NCBI GenBank assembly: GCA_900549405.1
Contig: URNZ01000018.1
Location: 1-30,636, forward strand
Direction: 5' to 3'
Length of the DNA stretch: 30,636 bases
Origin: an uncultured Eubacteriales bacterium
GTDB lineage: Bacteria > Bacillota > Clostridia > Oscillospirales > Oscillospiraceae
In this document: positions 14,861 through 22,185 of the stretch, piece by piece
Layout of the letters: each line of letters opens with the position of its first letter
How positions within the stretch are numbered: the stretch's first letter is position 1
The notes under the pieces: generated by a model
Databases searched by the model: none
Told to the model about the DNA's origin: nothing
The model's input: only the letters and a program-made list of their open reading frames with translations
Position numbers and translations under genes: made by a program

Positions 14861-16069
14861 TTGCAGACCTATAAATACAGCGCCATTTCCAAGGACGGGG
14901 CCAAGGTCAGCGGCGTGATCGAGGCGTTCGACGAGTTCGCCGCCGTGGCCACCATCAAAGAGACCTGCTCCGTGGTCACGAAAATTCAGGCCGTGGAGCA
15001 GCAGGGCCTGCTGACCCGGGACGTGTTCACGCCGAAAATCAAAGAGCGAGACCTGGCTGTGATGTGTTCCCAGTTCGCCATTATCTTAGGGGCGGGCCTG
15101 CCCATGGTGCGGGCGGTGGAGCTGATCGCCAGCCAGACGGAGGACCGCCGCCTGAAGGAGCTTTTGAACCAGGTGGCCGGGGACGTGGCCGGGGGTGTGA
15201 GTCTGGCCCACAGCTTTGAGACCCGCAGCAGCGTTTTGCCCGTCACCTTTGTAGAGACGGTGCGGGCAGGGGAGACCTCCGGCACGCTGGACAGCTCCTT
15301 CCAGCGGCTCCACGACTATTATGACCGGGCGTCCAAGCTGAAGGGCAAGGTCCAGGCCGCCATGGCCTATCCCATCTTCACCATGATCGTGGCCGTCATC
15401 GTGGTGGCCATCATCATGGTCAAGGCCGTGCCGACGTTCGTCACCAGCTTCTCTGAAATGGGCACGGCCCTGCCATGGCCCACCCGGATCTTGATCGCCA
15501 CCAGCAACTTCTGTTCCGCCTGGTGGCCGGTGATGGCCGCCGTGCTTATCGGGGCCATCCTGGCCTGGAAGCTGTGGGGCCACTCCGAGGACGGGCAGAT
15601 CAAACAGCACCGCTGGCTGCTGCACGTCCCCGTGATGGGCAAGCTGAGCCTGATGCGCACCGCCAGCCAATTTGCCGGGACCACGGCGGCCCTGCTGGCT
15701 GCGGGCTTGCCCGTGCTGAACGCCATGGACATCGTCTCCCGGGTGCTGGACAACCGGGCCATGGGCCGGGACCTGAGCCTACAGCTGCCCCGCCTGGAGG
15801 AGGGCAAGCCCCTGGCCGCCTGCCTGCGGGACTGCCCCGATTTCCCCGACCTGCTGGTGGAGATGACTGGCGTGGGGGAGGAGACCGGCACCTTAGAGCA
15901 CACCCTGGACGTGGTCAGCGACTACTACGACAACGAGACCCAGCTCCGCGCCCAAAAGGCCGTCAGCCTGCTGGAGCCCGCCATCATCTGCGTCCTGGCC
16001 GTCATCGTGGTGGTGATTTTGCTGGCGGTGTATCTGCCCATGTTCTCCATGTATGGTTCGATCATGTGA
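14861..16069 (+). CDS. pilC: type IV pilus platform protein PilC (GspF family)
   Basis: The 402-residue inner-membrane platform on which the pilus turns. It has two repeated GspF domains: the first about residues 60-190 (VMCSQFAIILGAGLPMVRAVELIA ... FVETVRAGETSGTLD), the second about 260-390 (RTASQFAGTTAALLAAGLPVLNAMDIV ... EMTGVGEETGTLEHTLD), each followed by hydrophobic helices. The start is a TTG with AAGGGGGTG 5 nt upstream; no better ATG exists. It sits 12 nt after pilT. Confidence 0.95.
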   Translation: MQTYKYSAISKDGAKVSGVIEAFDEFAAVATIKETCSVVTKIQAVEQQGLLTRDVFTPKIKERDLAVMCSQFAIILGAGLPMVRAVELIASQTEDRRLKELLNQVAGDVAGGVSLAHSFETRSSVLPVTFVETVRAGETSGTLDSSFQRLHDYYDRASKLKGKVQAAMAYPIFTMIVAVIVVAIIMVKAVPTFVTSFSEMGTALPWPTRILIATSNFCSAWWPVMAAVLIGAILAWKLWGHSEDGQIKQHRWLLHVPVMGKLSLMRTASQFAGTTAALLAAGLPVLNAMDIVSRVLDNRAMGRDLSLQLPRLEEGKPLAACLRDCPDFPDLLVEMTGVGEETGTLEHTLDVVSDYYDNETQLRAQKAVSLLEPAIICVLAVIVVVILLAVYLPMFSMYGSIM

Positions 16070-16080
16070 GCCAAACAAAA

Positions 16081-16100
16081 GCCTTCCCCTGGGGGAAGGC
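16081..16100. repeat. perfect inverted repeat after pilC
   Basis: GCCTTCCCC (16081-16089) faces GGGGAAGGC (16092-16100). On the plus strand it is followed by AAAAA, not T-run, so it is a poor terminator for pilC. It may lower readthrough or stabilise an RNA end between platform and pilin genes. Confidence 0.55.
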
Positions 16101-16216
16101 AAAAAGGACCCCATAACTCAGGTCGTCCGCCGGGTTCGACCCAGCCCGGTTTGATGATAGATATGCTCCCCACGGAGCAAAACAGACAACGAAAAAACAT
16201 AAGGAGAGTGAACATC

Positions 16217-16627
16217 ATGTTCAAGAAACTTTCTAAGAAGAAAGGCTTCACCCTGATGGAAATGATGATCGTGGTGGCCATTATCGCCATCCTGATTGCC
16301 ATTATTATTCCTACCTTCAAGGGTGCCCTGGACCGCGCCAATGCTGCTGCTGATGAGGCTAATCTGCGTGCCTACTACGCCGAAACTATGGCTAATGCCA
16401 TTTTGGATGATAAGACTGTAAGCGGCGGTAATTTGAATACTTTTACTGTGGCTGGTGTGCAGTATACCCTGAAGGGTGGCACTGCTACGTCCGCAGTGAA
16501 TAACGATGGTCAGCTGATTATTACTTATAAGCCTAAGAGTGGCGATGAAGTCACCATTCCTGGTGCCAGCACGTCTAAGACTAACAATGGTGGTGGCGCC
16601 AGTTCTAGTTCTAACACCAACCCCTAA
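16217..16627 (+). CDS. pilA: major type IV pilin PilA
   Basis: A 136-residue prepilin: leader MFKKLSKKKG, then FTLMEMMIVVAIIAILIAIIIP with Glu at +5, then a small head domain and a Gly/Ser/Asn-rich tail (NNGGGASSSSNTNP). The mature size near 126 residues fits a main fibre subunit. The ATG at 16217 has an AAGGAGAG site (16201-16208); in-frame codons further upstream lack one. The head is built mostly from GCT, GGT, ACT and ATT codons, unlike the GC-ending codons around it, so the gene stands out as AT-richer. This could be selection for high expression or acquisition by recombination. No Cys is present. It is flanked by hairpins on both sides. Confidence 0.9.
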   Translation: MFKKLSKKKGFTLMEMMIVVAIIAILIAIIIPTFKGALDRANAAADEANLRAYYAETMANAILDDKTVSGGNLNTFTVAGVQYTLKGGTATSAVNNDGQLIITYKPKSGDEVTIPGASTSKTNNGGGASSSSNTNP

Positions 16628-16687
16628 TTTCTAACCTCCCCACTGTTGGGTCACGGTGAGGAGTTATCCCAGCAATGAACCCCTGCG

Positions 16688-16725
16688 CCGGGAGCCTGGG
16701 CTGTCTTTGCGGTCCAGGCTCCCGG
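16688..16725 (+). repeat. 12-bp hairpin downstream of pilA
   Basis: CCGGGAGCCTGG (16688-16699) is the exact reverse complement of CCAGGCTCCCGG (16714-16725), loop 14 nt. No T-run follows, so a role in mRNA stability or partial termination after the abundant pilin transcript is more likely than a full stop. Part of the right arm (CCAGGCTCCC) recurs in the repeat at 16742. Confidence 0.6.
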
Positions 16726-16741
16726 AGAGGTAAAACCAAAA

Positions 16742-16797
16742 CCAGGCTCCCTTGTGAAAGGGAGCTGGCATCGCCGTCAGGCGATGACTGAGGGATT
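16742..16797 (+). repeat. short intergenic double-hairpin repeat element
   Basis: Two adjacent hairpins, GCTCCCTT/AAGGGAGC (16746-16753, 16758-16765) and CATCGCC/GGCGATG (16769-16775, 16780-16786), followed by ACTGAGGGATT. The AGGCTCCCTT-...-AGGGAGCTGGCA-...-TGACTGAGGGA layout resembles, from memory, small dispersed palindromic repeats common between genes in Oscillospiraceae. No second full copy occurs in this window. Confidence 0.55.
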
Positions 16798-16827
16798 CTA
16801 TATCACACCGAAAGGGGAGCGAACAAC

Positions 16828-17637
16828 ATGAACGACCTGTTTCCCGTGGCCCCGTTGGTGGTGGTCGAGTGTCTGGTGCTGGCCGCCCTGTTGGGGGCGG
16901 TGCTGGCCAGCTTTGTGGGCTGCGCCGTGGCCAGGAGCCTGGCGGGGCAGTCCTTTTTGACGGGCCGCAGCCACTGCGATTCCTGCGGCCATGTCCTGGG
17001 ACCCTTTGAGCTGGTTCCCATCTTTTCCTGGCTGCGGCAAAAGGGCCGCTGCCGCTGGTGCGGAGCGAAGATCCCCGCCCGCTGCCCCATCACTGAGGGG
17101 CTGACCGCCGCCGCCTTTGGGGCCTTTGTGTGGCGGTACGGCGTCTCACTTCAGACGCTGGAATATCTGATTTTCACGCTGATCTTACTGGCCGTGGCCT
17201 TAGTTGACTGGGACACGGGCTTTATCCCCGACGGGCTGCTGCTGGCGGGGATACTGGACTTCGTGCTGCTGACCCTGCTGCGCGGGGAGGGAGCAGCCGC
17301 CCTGGGCCGGGGAGTGTTGGCCGGGGCCGCGCTGGCGGTCCCTCTGCTGCTGATCGTGCTTGTGATGGACCGTGTGCTGGGCCGGGAGAGCATGGGCGGC
17401 GGCGATATCAAGTTGTTTTTTACGGTAGGACTGTTCGGTTCGCTGCGGACGGACCTTTTGGTGGTGCTGCTAGCCTGCCTCATTGGCATTGGCCTGGCCC
17501 TTCTGCCCCAGAAGACCGCCCACGAGGGGGAACCCTCCGGCGCGATCCCCTTCGGCCCCGCCATTTCCGCCGCGGCGGTGCTGTCCCTTCTGTGGGGAGA
17601 GCCCTTCGTGGCGGCATATCTGAGCCTGTTTGCTTGA
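16828..17637 (+). CDS. pilD: prepilin peptidase PilD (type IV leader peptidase)
   Basis: A 269-residue polytopic membrane aspartic protease that cuts prepilin leaders after Gly and usually N-methylates the new N-terminus. The N-terminal cytoplasmic part has the zinc tetracysteine motif C50-x2-C53 ... C75-x2-C78. The catalytic Asp pair is visible: Asp127 in VDWDTGFIPD and Asp193 in GGGDIK. About seven to eight transmembrane segments are seen. The ATG follows a GGGGAG site. One enzyme in the locus can serve all five prepilins here. Confidence 0.95.
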   Translation: MNDLFPVAPLVVVECLVLAALLGAVLASFVGCAVARSLAGQSFLTGRSHCDSCGHVLGPFELVPIFSWLRQKGRCRWCGAKIPARCPITEGLTAAAFGAFVWRYGVSLQTLEYLIFTLILLAVALVDWDTGFIPDGLLLAGILDFVLLTLLRGEGAAALGRGVLAGAALAVPLLLIVLVMDRVLGRESMGGGDIKLFFTVGLFGSLRTDLLVVLLACLIGIGLALLPQKTAHEGEPSGAIPFGPAISAAAVLSLLWGEPFVAAYLSLFA

Positions 17638-17663
17638 AAGTTTGATATAGGGGAAGGGAAGCT

Positions 17664-18686
17664 ATGAGTACATTATTGGGACTGGACCTGGGCGCCAGCG
17701 CCATGAAGCTGGCCGTGGGCGACCAGAGCGGCGTGAGCCAGATCGCCTCTGTCCTGCTGCCCAGCGACCTGATCCGGGACCGGAAGATGGTCTCGGAGGA
17801 GGCGGTGGCCCAGGAGGTCAAAAACGCGCTGCGGGAGCAGCACATGAAAAAGCGCCCATGCGCCGTGGTCATCCCGGCGGAGAGCGCCATCGTCCGCCGG
17901 CTGACCGTGCCCTATATGAGCCCGGAACAGCTGCGGGTGAATCTGCCCTATGAGTTCCACGACTTTATCCAGGGGGATAAGGACCAGTATTTCTATGACT
18001 ACGCCGTGGTCTCGGTGATCCAGGGCCGGAAGGACGACAGCGGCAAAGAGGAGCCGCCCACCCTGGACCTGCTGGCGGCGGCCACCCGGAAGGAGACCAT
18101 CGCCGCCTATCGCCGGATGCTGCGCCTGGCGGGGATGAAGCTGGTGCGGGCGGTGCCCGAGTGTCTGGCCTATGGCAATCTGCTGCGGGCCAAGCTGGAG
18201 CAGAAGCCGGAGGAATACCGGGGGGAGTGCGCCGTGGTGGACCTGGGCCACCAGTCCATCCGCCTGCACATCTATCAGAACGGCGTGTACGACACCACCC
18301 GGACCATCGAGCTGGGCGGGCGCTCCCTGGATGCCATCATCGCCGACGCCGCCGGGGTGGACCCCCACCTGGCCACGGGCTATAAGATGTCCAACTATCA
18401 GGGGGCCCAGGAGATCCCCGCCTGCCGGGAGCTGTATTCCCGGGTGGCGGTGGAGATCATGCGGGCGGTGAACTTCTATGGCTTCAACACGCCGGACGCC
18501 GACCTGAGAGACCTGTATTTAAGCGGCGGTCTGGCCAACGTCACCGCCCTGGGGGAGGAACTGGAGCGGACCCTTCAGCTGACCCTGCACCCCATCGACG
18601 AGCTGTGCCCCAGCGGCCTGTCCGGCCCGGAGACCAGCTATTGCGCCGCGGCCATGGGTGTGCTGCTGCAAGGAAACGGGAGGTGA
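17664..18686 (+). CDS. pilM: type IV pilus assembly protein PilM
   Basis: A 340-residue actin-like cytoplasmic protein. The N-terminus LLGLDLGASAMKLAV is the phosphate-1 loop of the ASKHA fold; AVVDLGHQSIRLHIYQNG is phosphate-2 and LYLSGGLANV the adenosine motif. PilM binds the N-terminal tail of PilN and ties the motor to the membrane complex. A GGGAAGGGAAG stretch precedes the ATG. It is followed after 6 nt by pilN. Confidence 0.93.
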   Translation: MSTLLGLDLGASAMKLAVGDQSGVSQIASVLLPSDLIRDRKMVSEEAVAQEVKNALREQHMKKRPCAVVIPAESAIVRRLTVPYMSPEQLRVNLPYEFHDFIQGDKDQYFYDYAVVSVIQGRKDDSGKEEPPTLDLLAAATRKETIAAYRRMLRLAGMKLVRAVPECLAYGNLLRAKLEQKPEEYRGECAVVDLGHQSIRLHIYQNGVYDTTRTIELGGRSLDAIIADAAGVDPHLATGYKMSNYQGAQEIPACRELYSRVAVEIMRAVNFYGFNTPDADLRDLYLSGGLANVTALGEELERTLQLTLHPIDELCPSGLSGPETSYCAAAMGVLLQGNGR

Positions 18687-18692
18687 CGGAAG

Positions 18693-19289
18693 GTGAGCGC
18701 CAAGAAGAAACAGCCAGTGGCCCTGAAACGGGACATCAACCTGGCCCAGACGGACCGGAAGGGGACGCCGCCCAAGACCGCCGCCGCCGTGGCCGTGTGC
18801 CTGGCCCTGTTTGTGGGCCTGTTCTGCAAATTCGCCGTGCTGGACCAGCTGGACCGGGTGTGGTCCAGCCAGCGCGCCGCCGACCAGGCCGCCCAGCAGC
18901 TGGCCCAGCTGCGCCAGGCTACTGAAAACTATGACCAGGTGCTGGAGGAGTATCAGAGCTATACCATCGCCCGGGACGCCCTGTCCAGCGACGCCGACCC
19001 CATGGCCTGTCTGGACCTGGTGGAGCGCTATCTCATCCAGCACGCCACCGTGAAGTCCTTCACCGTGGCCGACGGGCTGATCTCCGCCCAGATCTCCGGC
19101 GTGACCCTGCATCAAGTCTCTGACATCTATCAGGACCTGATGGCCAACGACTTGGTCAAGTCCGTCCAGGTGTACACCGCCGAGACGGAGGAGGACAAGA
19201 CCGACGGCCAGGTGAACGCCGCCCTGACCATCGACCTCACGGGAGACGAGACCGGCGACACCGGCAGCGAGGAGGTGACTGCGCCGTGA
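18693..19289 (+). CDS. pilN: PilN-like type IV pilus assembly protein
   Basis: A 198-residue bitopic protein: a cytoplasmic tail containing RDINLAQTDRKG (the INL motif by which PilN contacts PilM), a membrane segment TAAAVAVCLALFVGLFCKFAVL (about 29-50), a coiled-coil (SSQRAADQAAQQLAQLRQA), and a small alpha/beta domain outside the membrane with an acidic tail. The GTG start has GGGAGGTG 8 nt before it. Sequence identity to characterised PilN is not obvious apart from the tail, so order (pilM-N-O) supports the call. Confidence 0.82.
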   Translation: MSAKKKQPVALKRDINLAQTDRKGTPPKTAAAVAVCLALFVGLFCKFAVLDQLDRVWSSQRAADQAAQQLAQLRQATENYDQVLEEYQSYTIARDALSSDADPMACLDLVERYLIQHATVKSFTVADGLISAQISGVTLHQVSDIYQDLMANDLVKSVQVYTAETEEDKTDGQVNAALTIDLTGDETGDTGSEEVTAP

Positions 19290-19882
19290 TGGATCGGGAA
19301 TTTACCCCCCGGGAGAAGGGGATGCTGCTGGTGCTGGCGGTGCTGCTGCTGGCCCTGGGCTATATGAAGCTGTTCTACGCCCCGGTGCAGCAGGCCGTGG
19401 AGGACAACCAGCAGCGCCAGACGGAGCTTCAGGACCAGGCCCTCATCGAGCAGACCCGGGCCCTGAAGATGCAGGTCATGGAGAAGGAGCTGGAGGAGCT
19501 GAAGGCCGGAAATGCCGTGCCCGACGCCCAGGTCCCCGACTATGACAACGTGCAGCGGGTGATGATCGAGCTCAACGCCATCCTGGCCCGGGCGCAGGAG
19601 TATAGCCTGGCCTTTGACGACGTGTCCCTGGATGACAGCGGCCTGGTCCGCCGCCCGGTGGAGCTGACCTTTAAGACGGCAGACTATGCCGCCGCCCGGG
19701 AGATCATCAACGACCTGTACCACTGCCGCTATCGCTGCTCCATCCAGGACGTGTCCATCTATGCCGACGAGGACGGCACCGATATCACCGCCGCCCCCGG
19801 CGCCGTGACCCAGCTCACCGCCGTGTTCCTGGAGCGTAACGACGGCACCGTGAAGGCCGACCAGACGGACGGGAATTCGTAA
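19286..19882 (+). CDS. pilO: PilO-like type IV pilus assembly protein
   Basis: A 198-residue bitopic protein: short cytoplasmic tail REFTPREKG, membrane helix MLLVLAVLLLALGYMKLFY, a coiled-coil (residues about 35-75), and an extracytoplasmic ferredoxin-like domain. It should pair with PilN in the alignment complex. It may begin at GTG 19286 or ATG 19289; the GTG has better spacing from GAGGAGG, the ATG is the stronger codon. It overlaps the pilN stop. It is the last gene of the locus; no pilP or secretin pilQ follows, as expected without an outer membrane. Confidence 0.8.
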   Translation: MMDREFTPREKGMLLVLAVLLLALGYMKLFYAPVQQAVEDNQQRQTELQDQALIEQTRALKMQVMEKELEELKAGNAVPDAQVPDYDNVQRVMIELNAILARAQEYSLAFDDVSLDDSGLVRRPVELTFKTADYAAAREIINDLYHCRYRCSIQDVSIYADEDGTDITAAPGAVTQLTAVFLERNDGTVKADQTDGNS

Positions 19883-19906
19883 ATCAAATTTAACAGCGCA
19901 TATGAC

Positions 19907-19947
19907 AACAGCCCGCCGAAGGTTTCTTATCCCTCCGGTGGGCTGTT
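19907..19947. terminator. hairpin between convergent pilO and restriction gene
   Basis: AACAGCCCGCCG (19907-19918) pairs with CGGTGGGCTGTT (19936-19947), twelve pairs with one G-U. T-runs on both sides are short, so it is a probable but not strong bidirectional terminator. Confidence 0.6.
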
Positions 19948-19974
19948 CGCTTTATGTTTGATGGTATTTGTATG

Positions 19975-20865
19975 TTATTTGACAAAATTCCAGATGTCCT
20001 CTGTGAGCAGATAGTCCAGGGAGCGGATCTGGCTGGACAGGATGGGGTCGGTCTCCATGTTGGGGCGGAGGTCGCAGTAATAGACGCCGTCCAGGGGGTT
20101 CAGCTTAACGGTATAACCCTTGAAGTGGCCGGACAGGAAGGTGGTGTTCACGCCGAAATGAGGTTCACGACCCTTGCGCTGCACGTCGTTGAGAAAGATG
20201 GCGAAGTGGGGCGTGTCCGCGTTTGTCAGCTTGTTATAGAGAAATTTGTCGATGAAGATCTTGTCTAGCCTGTCCTTGCTGGAGGTCTTCACCGAGCCGA
20301 TGGCCCGCAGCTGACCGCCGCTCTCCACGATCAGGTCGTGCTGATAGGACATGCGGAACAGCTCCTGGCCGTCCACCACCACCGGGACGGGCACAACGCC
20401 GTCGTGGACCGAGACGCCGATGGTGGTCAGGATGACCCGGATGTAGCGCTCGAACAGGTCGCCGTTTATTTTACGGGCGGTGTTGCTCTTCCCGGCGGGG
20501 AGGGCATCCAGGGCGGCGCCGATGGACTGCTGACAGGTGTAGATAAAGCGGTTGAGCAGCTGCCGCCGGGCCTGGTCGCCGCGAATGTCGCGGATGTGCT
20601 GGAGCATATAAGAAAACTCCTGCTTGGCCTGGGAGAAGTCCTCCTGAGAGAGGAACAGGCGGCTGTTCACCGGGCGGGTGACGTTGAAATTTCCGTCCTC
20701 CCGATATTGAAAGAAGCGGTAGTGGTTCTCGTTCTGAGAGACGATGACCGCTTGCAGGCCGTGGAAGATAAAGTCGAGATAGGCTTCGCAGAAGTCGGCG
20801 TAGTCGCCGGGGCCCTGAAATCTGGTCTTATCCTGGGCCCAGGCCATCAGCTGGTCAAGGTTCAT
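19975..20865 (-). CDS. type II restriction endonuclease (unassigned specificity)
   Basis: A 296-residue soluble protein directly coupled to a DNA methyltransferase, which is the main reason for the call. The C-terminal half contains a plausible PD-(D/E)xK-type core: Glu139 in NGDLFERYIR, Asp177 in YQHDLIV, and a strand GSVKTSSKDR in which Ser191-Val-Lys193 takes the place of ExK, followed by a basic helix. It should cut DNA at unmethylated sites recognised by its partner. I do not recognise a specific prototype and cannot give the recognition sequence. The ATG overlaps the methylase stop (ATGA). Codon use is slightly less GC-biased than in the pil genes, in keeping with a mobile restriction-modification unit. 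Confidence 0.75.
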   Translation of the reverse strand: MNLDQLMAWAQDKTRFQGPGDYADFCEAYLDFIFHGLQAVIVSQNENHYRFFQYREDGNFNVTRPVNSRLFLSQEDFSQAKQEFSYMLQHIRDIRGDQARRQLLNRFIYTCQQSIGAALDALPAGKSNTARKINGDLFERYIRVILTTIGVSVHDGVVPVPVVVDGQELFRMSYQHDLIVESGGQLRAIGSVKTSSKDRLDKIFIDKFLYNKLTNADTPHFAIFLNDVQRKGREPHFGVNTTFLSGHFKGYTVKLNPLDGVYYCDLRPNMETDPILSSQIRSLDYLLTEDIWNFVK

Positions 20866-21839
20866 CGGATGGACTCCCTTCGTTTGGCGTTCTCCCGGTC
20901 AAAAGCGGTCCACTGGTCGATGGTCCGGGGGATCACGTGGTCGATGCGGTCAATGGCCCAGGAGTTGTACTCCGCGCTCAGGTCGCAGCCCAACCAGACG
21001 CGCTGGAGCTGCTCCGCCACCACTGCGGTGGTGCCGGAACCGGAAAAGGGGTCGAGCACGACGTCGCCCACGCTGCTGGCGGCCAGGACCAGCTTCCGCA
21101 GCAGCTCCTCCGGCTTTTGGGTGGGGTGCTTGGTTTTCTCGCCCATGCCGTTGCAGGTGGTGGGGATCTCAAAGACGTCCTTTGGCTTGGCCCCCAGGGG
21201 GTTGGGTACCCATACGGAGGAGGCCTTTTTCCCGTTGGAATACAGGCTGCTGTCCGCCTGGGGATGGACGGGATATTTTAAGGTGTGTTCCCCATAGGGG
21301 ACCCGGACGGCGTCGATGTTCAGGCCGAACTGCTTTGTCTTGCGCAGATGGAGGATACTCTCGTGGGAGCGGCCCCAGTCCTTGCCTAAATTGGCCTTGT
21401 TGCGATAGTGCCAGATCAGCCACTTGCACCCGGAAAAATATTTCATGGCCGGGTGCTTCAGGTCGGCCAGAATTTCGCTGAAGCCGCAGATATACAGGCT
21501 GCCGGTGGGCTTTAAAATGCGGGCGGCCTGGGCGATCCATTGCATGGACCACTGGATATAGGCCTCCTGGGATTCAAACTTGTCCCAATCCGCCTTTTTG
21601 ATGTTATAGGGGGGATCGGCGAAGATCAGGTCGATGGTGTCATCCTGAATGGTCTTCAGCCACTCCAGGCTGTCGCCGGTGAACAGAAGACCGTTTTTCC
21701 TGACATAAGAGGGCAGAAAAACCGGGTCCTGCTGAAAGATATGGCGGCGGTATGGCGCGGACTCCCCAAGGGGGCATTCCGTGGGCGGGGTCATGGGAAA
21801 TTGCAGCTGCTCTGCGATCTGGGTGCTTTTTCTAGGCAT
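20862..21839 (-). CDS. type II DNA methyltransferase, beta-class (probably N6-adenine)
   Basis: A 325-residue methylase. The catalytic motif IV FADPPYNI (75-78 for DPPY) precedes the SAM-binding motif I DPFSGSGTT (FSGSGT at about 265-270), which is the beta-class order; DPPYN(I) and TKHPTQKPEELL are typical of N6-adenine enzymes such as those of the HinfI kind, though N4-cytosine cannot be excluded. The target-recognition part lies between the two. It protects host DNA against the endonuclease encoded immediately after it. The ATG at 21839 has a GGAGGAAG site 5-6 nt upstream. It is transcribed towards the pilus locus. Confidence 0.92.
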   Translation of the reverse strand: MPRKSTQIAEQLQFPMTPPTECPLGESAPYRRHIFQQDPVFLPSYVRKNGLLFTGDSLEWLKTIQDDTIDLIFADPPYNIKKADWDKFESQEAYIQWSMQWIAQAARILKPTGSLYICGFSEILADLKHPAMKYFSGCKWLIWHYRNKANLGKDWGRSHESILHLRKTKQFGLNIDAVRVPYGEHTLKYPVHPQADSSLYSNGKKASSVWVPNPLGAKPKDVFEIPTTCNGMGEKTKHPTQKPEELLRKLVLAASSVGDVVLDPFSGSGTTAVVAEQLQRVWLGCDLSAEYNSWAIDRIDHVIPRTIDQWTAFDRENAKRRESIR

Positions 21840-21859
21840 AAAACTTCCTCCGAAGCGGG

Positions 21860-21889
21860 GCGATATTTTATCAAATTATAGCATACATC
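21860..21889 (+). promoter_or_regulatory. candidate SigE-type promoter of spoVM
   Basis: GCGATATT (21860-21867), a 14-nt spacer, and CATACATC (21882-21889) resemble the mother-cell SigE consensus (ATA-containing -35, CATACAnT -10). It overlaps the oppositely directed vegetative promoter of the methylase, so the two could interfere. Confidence 0.5.
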
Positions 21890-21903
21890 CGCAAAGCGTT
21901 CAA
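21875..21903 (-). promoter_or_regulatory. SigA-type promoter of the restriction-modification operon
   Basis: Minus strand TTGAAC (21903-21898), 17-nt spacer ending in extended TGC, and perfect TATAAT (21880-21875), 36 nt before the methylase ATG. Confidence 0.85.
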
Positions 21904-22001
21904 CATTCGCCGCGGAAAGTCTCCCCTGTATCAGGACGACCCGTTCCGGCATAGAGTACATCAGCCGGAGACGGCGGAGCTTTTGGGAAGGGAGGGGTAG
22001 C

Positions 22002-22073
22002 ATGGGCATCGTGGTGGTGCGCTCGCCCAAGTGTCTGCGGGGGCTGCTGCGCAGGCTGTTTGGGGTGAAGTGA
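22002..22073 (+). CDS. spoVM: SpoVM, amphipathic spore-coat anchoring peptide (23 aa)
   Basis: The tiny ORF MGIVVVRSPKCLRGLLRRLFGVK is too short for routine gene callers. It begins with ATG at 22002 behind GGGAGG and ends with TGA at 22071. The pattern (hydrophobic start, Ser-Pro-Lys with Pro at position 9, then an amphipathic helix xLxGxLRxLFGxK) fits the clostridial SpoVM family; B. subtilis SpoVM (26 aa) also has its key Pro at position 9. SpoVM sits on the positively curved forespore membrane and recruits SpoIVA. sipL and spoIVA follow immediately, which strongly supports the assignment. Cys11 stands where Phe is usual. Confidence 0.85.
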   Translation: MGIVVVRSPKCLRGLLRRLFGVK

Positions 22074-22081
22074 CATAGCGG

Positions 22082-22122
22082 GCGCGGTCCGGGCATATAG
22101 TGTCCCAAAGACCGGGCCGCGC
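22082..22122 (+). repeat. hairpin between spoVM and sipL
   Basis: GCGCGGTCCGG (22082-22092) pairs with CCGGGCCGCGC (22112-22122), eleven pairs with one G-U, loop 19 nt. No T-run follows. It may partly separate or stabilise the spoVM message from sipL. Confidence 0.5.
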
Positions 22123-22185
22123 TTCCAGCCGGGCCGGAACGTCAGAATCATGCCGGAATGCCGGGATAAGGAGAGGACAACGACC

